From Candidatus Falkowiibacteriota bacterium (GTDB taxonomy: Bacteria; Patescibacteriota; Patescibacteriia; CAIXNZ01; JADLGS01): a DNA stretch of 8,812 nucleotides. How positions within the stretch are numbered: the first letter of the stretch is position 1; every line of letters starts with the position of its first letter. This document shows positions 6,015-8,812 of this stretch, in pieces. The notes under the pieces are model-generated. The model made no database searches, had not been told where the DNA came from, and saw nothing but the letters and a program-made list of their open reading frames with translations. Position numbers and translations under genes: made by a program. The stretch spans positions 1 through 8,812 of the forward strand of contig JADLGS010000088.1 of NCBI GenBank assembly GCA_020849205.1. The letters are read 5' to 3'.

Positions 6015-6386
6015 ATGGTCATTAACGAAGTCAATGCTCGTGGGATGAATCCGCGGGCGCCGTTGCAAGTTTTCCTTGGGATTTTGAATTTCGTGGTCAA
6101 CTACGTGGTGTTGCATGCATCACGCGCTTGGAAATTCCTTTCCGAGAATTTATATACATTTGTATGCGAGTACTGGGAATGGAAATTTCGCAAACAAAAA
6201 GAATTCTTTGAGAAATACCCTCAGTATCTTGAGGGCGAGAAGAACAAATCGTTTGCGGAAAAAATCGCAGGATTTATCCTGTGGATTTTTACTCCGATTA
6301 CGTTTATTCTGAGAATCTTGTGGACGATAATATCTAAAACCTGGAACGCCATTTTTGGCGGAGGAGGACATGGACATGGGCACTAA
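6015..6386 (+). CDS. small two-helix membrane protein with Gly-His tail
   Basis: I do not recognise this 123-residue protein. It has two hydrophobic segments, residues 17-34 (QVFLGILNFVVNYVVLHA) and 84-106 (IAGFILWIFTPITFILRILWTII), separated by a charged, aromatic loop (YWEWKFRKQKEFFEKY, 53-68). It ends in FGGGGHGHGH, a possible metal-binding or merely flexible tail. The start is secure: AGGAGG lies 8 bases upstream, behind a strong promoter. The gene overlaps the next by 11 bases, so translation is likely coupled, and the two products probably act together at the membrane. The glycine codons of the tail double as the ribosome binding site of the downstream gene. See the duplication entry: the split from the downstream frame may be recent or mutational. 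Confidence 0.82.
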   Translation: MVINEVNARGMNPRAPLQVFLGILNFVVNYVVLHASRAWKFLSENLYTFVCEYWEWKFRKQKEFFEKYPQYLEGEKNKSFAEKIAGFILWIFTPITFILRILWTIISKTWNAIFGGGGHGHGH

Positions 6387-6411
6387 TCATGCAGGCCATG
6401 GTCATGGGCAC
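6366..6411 (+). repeat. frame-shifting 28-bp imperfect duplication at a gene junction
   Basis: GGACATGGACATGGGCAC (6366-6383) recurs as GGCCATGGTCATGGGCAC (6394-6411), 16 of 18 identical at an offset of 28 bases. As 28 is not a multiple of three, the first copy encodes GHGHGH in the upstream frame and the second encodes GHGHGH in the downstream frame. The upstream stop TAA (6384-6386) lies between the copies. Deleting one unit would fuse the two genes in frame. Confidence 0.85.
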
Positions 6412-7365
6412 GGTCATGACAAGAAAGAAAAGAAGTTGCTGACAAAGGCGGATGCGCGAAAAGATCCGCACTTTCCCAAAGCTCCCAAGATGAAGTGGAG
6501 TTTGGAGGGCGACTACTCGTATGTCGCGGGGTCAAAGTTTGGACGTTTCCTGATGCTTCACAGTATCTGGATAGTGTATGGACTGTTTGGTCGTTTTCAT
6601 GCGCAGGAAGCCTACAACGCATCCGCGCAGTTTAAGAACCGAGTCGTGCATAATGCGTCGCAAACGATTCGCGCGTGGGAAAATGATGTGGCGGAACTTG
6701 GCGCGAAGGTGCGTGAATACAAAACGCGCACCGTCGATGTCGTGATTCCATCTGCATCTGCCAACGCAGAAACGCGTGTTAACCCTGAGGTTGTCGAAGT
6801 GTCGTATGGTGGTGTTGCCTATATTCGCCTGCCCGACATGGCATCAGATGTCTACGAGGACGCTGCCTACGCCTGCAACTGGATTGGCTATTCTCCAGCC
6901 ACCAATAAGTTTTGCACCGTTACTTTGTATACGGTATGCGAAACCGAGACGGGTGAAGGTTGTGCGAACACCACCATCTGCAACATGGATGATGGTAATG
7001 GTGGGTCGTGTGGTCCCATGCAGATCAACGGGATGCACCGTGAAAACTTTGACGAACAAAAGTTTAGCATGAGTTTTGATGAGTGCAGGCTTAATCGCAG
7101 ATGCGCTATGATGTGGGCGATTAAGTATCTTGTTGACAATAGATGGGGTCGCGGAACAACGCACGAAGAAGTGCGCGCAAATAATGCCCAAGTTTTCCTT
7201 GGGTACAAAGGCGTACGTACTTTTGACACCTGCGTTGCTCGCATTGACTCCCTCAATGCTGTCGTGCGAAACAACCGCACTCCTGAGATTGAAGAGGGGA
7301 TCGCTACTGGTCGGTTTTTCACGGATCAGTATGACACACAGCAAGTGTGTCAAAAGTTTGCGTAA
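6376..7365 (+). CDS. membrane-anchored, Cys-rich lytic-transglycosylase-like protein
   Basis: A 329-residue protein. Residues 1-20 are a His/Gly then Lys-rich segment (HAGHGHGHGHDKKEKK); a basic stretch precedes a short hydrophobic segment (57-71, FLMLHSIWIVYGLF), which would anchor the remainder outside the membrane. Residues 165-300 resemble a lysozyme-like/SLT transglycosylase domain: a helix ending CETETGEG (188-195, candidate catalytic Glu189 or Glu191), GSCGPMQING (210-219, matching the SLT G-x-G-x-MQI block), then WAIKYLVDNRW and FLGYKG...CVARIDSL, matching the later helices. It would cut peptidoglycan; this is inference and the match is remote. All ten cysteines lie between residues 167 and 325 and none before, as expected for five disulfides in an exported domain. 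The ATG at 6376 has GGAGGAGG 8-9 bases upstream; ATG 6370 and TTG 6355 are in frame but too close to or upstream of that site. A terminator follows. Confidence 0.72.
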   Translation: MGTNHAGHGHGHGHDKKEKKLLTKADARKDPHFPKAPKMKWSLEGDYSYVAGSKFGRFLMLHSIWIVYGLFGRFHAQEAYNASAQFKNRVVHNASQTIRAWENDVAELGAKVREYKTRTVDVVIPSASANAETRVNPEVVEVSYGGVAYIRLPDMASDVYEDAAYACNWIGYSPATNKFCTVTLYTVCETETGEGCANTTICNMDDGNGGSCGPMQINGMHRENFDEQKFSMSFDECRLNRRCAMMWAIKYLVDNRWGRGTTHEEVRANNAQVFLGYKGVRTFDTCVARIDSLNAVVRNNRTPEIEEGIATGRFFTDQYDTQQVCQKFA

Positions 7366-7371
7366 GTTGCT

Positions 7372-7403
7372 GCCCCCTGAGCATAGTCGAAGGGGGCTTT
7401 TTT
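7372..7403 (+). terminator. intrinsic terminator of the membrane/transglycosylase-like pair
   Basis: GCCCCCT (7372-7378) pairs with AGGGGGC (7391-7397), followed by six T, 6 bases after the stop. The loop and inner stem, CCTGAGCATAGTCGAAGG (7376-7393), match 15 of 18 bases of the repeat core at 3750-3767. Confidence 0.88.
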
Positions 7404-7405
7404 CG

Positions 7406-7461
7406 TCCCTAAGCTTTACTTTTTATCCCTAAGCTTCACTTTTTATCCCTAAGCTTCACTT
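7406..7461. repeat. three tandem 20-bp repeats containing AAGCTT
   Basis: The unit TCCCTAAGCTTCACTTTTTA occurs at 7406-7425 (with T for C at position 12), 7426-7445 (exact) and 7446-7461 (first 16 bases). The third unit diverges into TGGGGGATAAAA, so that 7441-7453 and 7459-7472 fold into a hairpin of about 13 bp. The array sits between the ends of two converging transcripts and encodes nothing. It may arise from slippage, help termination, or be a protein-binding array. Confidence 0.85.
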
Positions 7462-7468
7462 GGGGGAT

Positions 7469-7500
7469 AAAAAAACGTCCCACGCGGGGACGTTTTTTTT
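7469..7500. terminator. bidirectional terminator between convergent transcripts
   Basis: CGTCCC (7476-7481) and GGGACG (7487-7492) around ACGCG, flanked by A7 on the left and T8 on the right, so the hairpin has a U-tract in either direction. It terminates trx on the minus strand, 16 bases past its stop, and backs up the plus-strand terminator at 7372. Confidence 0.88.
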
Positions 7501-7515
7501 GTTGAAGCTAATTTT

Positions 7516-7839
7516 TTATGCTAGGAATTCAGCAAGAATTTCAAGAACTGATTGTTTGTTTCGTGAACCGACGAACTCTTTTACAACCTCGCCATTTTTG
7601 AAGATTTTGAACGCTGGAATCGACATGATGTTGTATTTTTGAGCGATTTCGCCTGCGGTGTCAACATTGAGTTTTGCGATTTTTAGCTTTGATCCATCTA
7701 CTTCATGAGAGATCTCTTCAAGGATTGGAGACATGACACGACAAGGCCCACACCATTCAGCCAAAAAATCTACAAGTACTGGTACATTTGATTGTAAAAC
7801 TTCTTTCTCAAAATGATCGTGCGTTAATTCAACTGCCAT
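7516..7839 (-). CDS. trxA: thioredoxin
   Basis: A 107-residue cytoplasmic thioredoxin, full length for the family, that reduces protein disulfides using electrons from thioredoxin reductase. The redox motif is WCGPC (residues 29-33) in LVDFLAEWCGPCRVMSPIL, followed by KLNVDTAGEIAQKYNI and the cis-proline Pro75 in SIPAFKIFKNGE. The residue after the cis-proline is Ala where most thioredoxins have Thr, and FLAEW replaces the more common FWAxW; neither disturbs the active site. No signal peptide. The ATG at 7839 fits the family start; no Shine-Dalgarno is visible, and the leader is about 20 bases. It is transcribed convergently with the transglycosylase-like gene and divergently from the last gene. 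Whether it helps fold exported disulfide proteins cannot be told, as no DsbD-like gene is in view. Confidence 0.96.
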   Translation of the reverse strand: MAVELTHDHFEKEVLQSNVPVLVDFLAEWCGPCRVMSPILEEISHEVDGSKLKIAKLNVDTAGEIAQKYNIMSIPAFKIFKNGEVVKEFVGSRNKQSVLEILAEFLA

Positions 7840-7866
7840 ATATATCGATTATGAATAAGTAGGGTT

Positions 7867-7895
7867 ATTATATCTTTGTACCTTGCGCTCGTCAA
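7867..7895 (-). promoter_or_regulatory. trxA promoter
   Basis: On the minus strand: TTGACG (7890-7895), a 17-base spacer and a perfect TATAAT (7867-7872), 27 bases before the ATG. Its -10 is the classical form, unlike the TACATT promoter that diverges from it. Confidence 0.85.
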
Positions 7896-7908
7896 TGTGG
7901 CTTTGAGA

Positions 7909-7937
7909 TTGACAAAATGTAAGAATTTATATACATT
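7909..7937 (+). promoter_or_regulatory. promoter of the last gene
   Basis: Perfect TTGACA (7909-7914), a 17-base spacer and TACATT (7932-7937): the third copy of this exact promoter form in the window. Its -35 begins 13 bases beyond that of the divergent trxA promoter. Confidence 0.8.
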
Positions 7938-7962
7938 CCTACAATCTCATGGAGGAGATTAC

Positions 7963-8812
7963 ATGAACTTTAACATTCACATTAGTTATCAAGATCAAGA
8001 TGTTTTGGTGCGTCCATTGTTTGAAAAAAGCGATCATCTGTTTATCGATGCTCATGGCGCTATCTATCAGAAAACATGGAAGCGTGATAAGCGCGCGTCA
8101 AAAAACGCAAAAGAACGTAAGCAGTTGAAGTTTGATTTTAATGATATTACGTACAGTAAGTACAGCGACGGCATTCTTTCGCTGCGACGAGCGTTGATGG
8201 CGGCAATTACAACAAGCGAAGTAACCATCATCACTCACAAAGAATGGTTGCAGCTAGTTGAGGAATTTCATTCGGATATTTTGGCATACGATTTGTCCAA
8301 ATTTTCAGGATACGAGCCTTTTCTTGCGCGCGTCGCTCGGAAAACATCGCATCTCAAAACTGATCCCATGAAGGAAGCACATGAACAGTTGGTTTCTATT
8401 ATTCGTTTGCAAGATGCGCAGGGACGGTACAACACAAGCGCATTATGCGCACGAAGTGTTGCGGTACAAGAACGTATTATCGAACGACTTAAATCAGTTC
8501 GCGCGTGGCAATTTCATTTCACGACACAGTCGGTGCTTATTGAAAATGAATGGAGGCGATTTTGCGGATTCATTCAAACGCTTGAATTGTTTGTAGCGCC
8601 TCGAACCGCTCAACGACTTTACAAGATGAGTGGTAACGAAGAAATGGGTACCTTAAACGAAATCAGTAATTGGTTTCATAAAGCGAATTACTACGCCTCG
8701 TTTACCTTTTATTCTCGCGAGATGACGCAGTTGGCGAGCTCGCTAGATGTGCTTGTTGGAGCGTGTAATACTCGCGACAAAACGCAGGTAACGCGAGCGC
8801 TTAAAGCAACGC
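7963..8812 (+). CDS. uncharacterised protein, 5' part (runs off the window)
   Basis: An open frame of 283 codons with no stop, cut by the window end. GGAGGA (7951-7956) lies 6 bases before the ATG, behind a strong promoter, so the start is secure. I do not recognise the protein. It begins MNFNIHISYQDQDVLVRPLF and has a basic patch (KTWKRDKRASKNAKERKQLK, 37-56). The remainder looks soluble and largely helical (for example AVQERIIERLKSVRAWQF and ENEWRRFCGFIQTLELF), with many Trp, Tyr and Phe. No signal peptide, membrane helix, nucleotide-binding loop or metal-binding cluster is visible. An overlapping ATG at 7949 opens only a five-codon frame. The shared promoter type and strong ribosome binding site link it to the other two unknown transcripts of this window. 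Confidence 0.8.
   Translation, partial: MNFNIHISYQDQDVLVRPLFEKSDHLFIDAHGAIYQKTWKRDKRASKNAKERKQLKFDFNDITYSKYSDGILSLRRALMAAITTSEVTIITHKEWLQLVEEFHSDILAYDLSKFSGYEPFLARVARKTSHLKTDPMKEAHEQLVSIIRLQDAQGRYNTSALCARSVAVQERIIERLKSVRAWQFHFTTQSVLIENEWRRFCGFIQTLELFVAPRTAQRLYKMSGNEEMGTLNEISNWFHKANYYASFTFYSREMTQLASSLDVLVGACNTRDKTQVTRALKAT

Noticed and set aside
6355..6375. Earlier starts (TTG 6355, ATG 6370) for the transglycosylase-like protein
   Set aside because: The GGAGGAGG site lies over or immediately next to them; only the ATG at 6376 has normal spacing.
6376..6420. His-rich segment as a dedicated metal transporter or metallochaperone domain
   Set aside because: Only a short Gly-His run created by a duplication; no transporter fold accompanies it.
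6844..7353. Long minus-strand open frames inside the transglycosylase-like gene
   Set aside because: They are antisense to a gene with domain evidence, and have no ribosome binding site, promoter or recognisable motif.
7406..7461. CRISPR array
   Set aside because: The repeats are directly adjacent with no unique spacers, only three units of 20 bp, and no cas gene is present.
8381..8596. 71-codon plus-strand frame
   Set aside because: It is a shadow of the longer open frame from 7963, which has a promoter and a ribosome binding site.

Overview
The window looks like chromosomal DNA from a streamlined bacterium, most likely a Patescibacteria/CPR lineage. This is inferred from the gene mix: a few conserved housekeeping genes (YmdB-type phosphodiesterase, HU, RNase Y, a short IF-2, thioredoxin) interleaved with proteins I cannot place in any family, moderate GC, very compact spacing, and hairpin terminators next to promoters. 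All eight visible stop codons are TAA and no gene needs TGA read as an amino acid, so the standard bacterial code fits. There is no phage, integrase, transposase, CRISPR, rRNA or tRNA signal.

Layout. 1-816 (+): 3' part of a YmdB-family phosphodiesterase gene, then hup (HU), closed by a hairpin. 858-1964 (-): a gene of unknown function with its own terminator, ribosome binding site and promoter. 1876-2195: a 320-base divergent intergenic region with back-to-back promoter candidates and a structured leader. 2196-3728 (+): rny (RNase Y). 3729-3896: an inverted-repeat element that probably ends rny, then the infB promoter. 3897-5888 (+): infB (IF-2) and its terminator. 5927-7403 (+): a two-gene transcript for a small two-helix membrane protein and a membrane-anchored, cysteine-rich, lytic-transglycosylase-like protein; the genes overlap in a Gly-His-coding duplication. 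7406-7515: three 20-bp repeats and a bidirectional terminator. 7516-7895 (-): thioredoxin and its promoter. 7909-8812 (+): promoter, ribosome binding site and 5' part of another unknown gene that runs off the window.

How the parts relate. The housekeeping genes concern RNA turnover (RNase Y; YmdB is its usual neighbour in Firmicutes), nucleoid structure, translation initiation and thiol redox. The uncharacterised transcripts differ: all three begin with the same promoter, TTGACA-N17-TACATT, and their genes carry strong purine-rich ribosome binding sites. hup, infB, rny and trx lack a convincing Shine-Dalgarno sequence, and infB looks almost leaderless. The most unusual locus is 6015-7365, where an approximately 28-bp imperfect duplication sits exactly at the overlap of two reading frames and encodes Gly-His repeats in both. 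Removing one copy would join the two frames into one gene.
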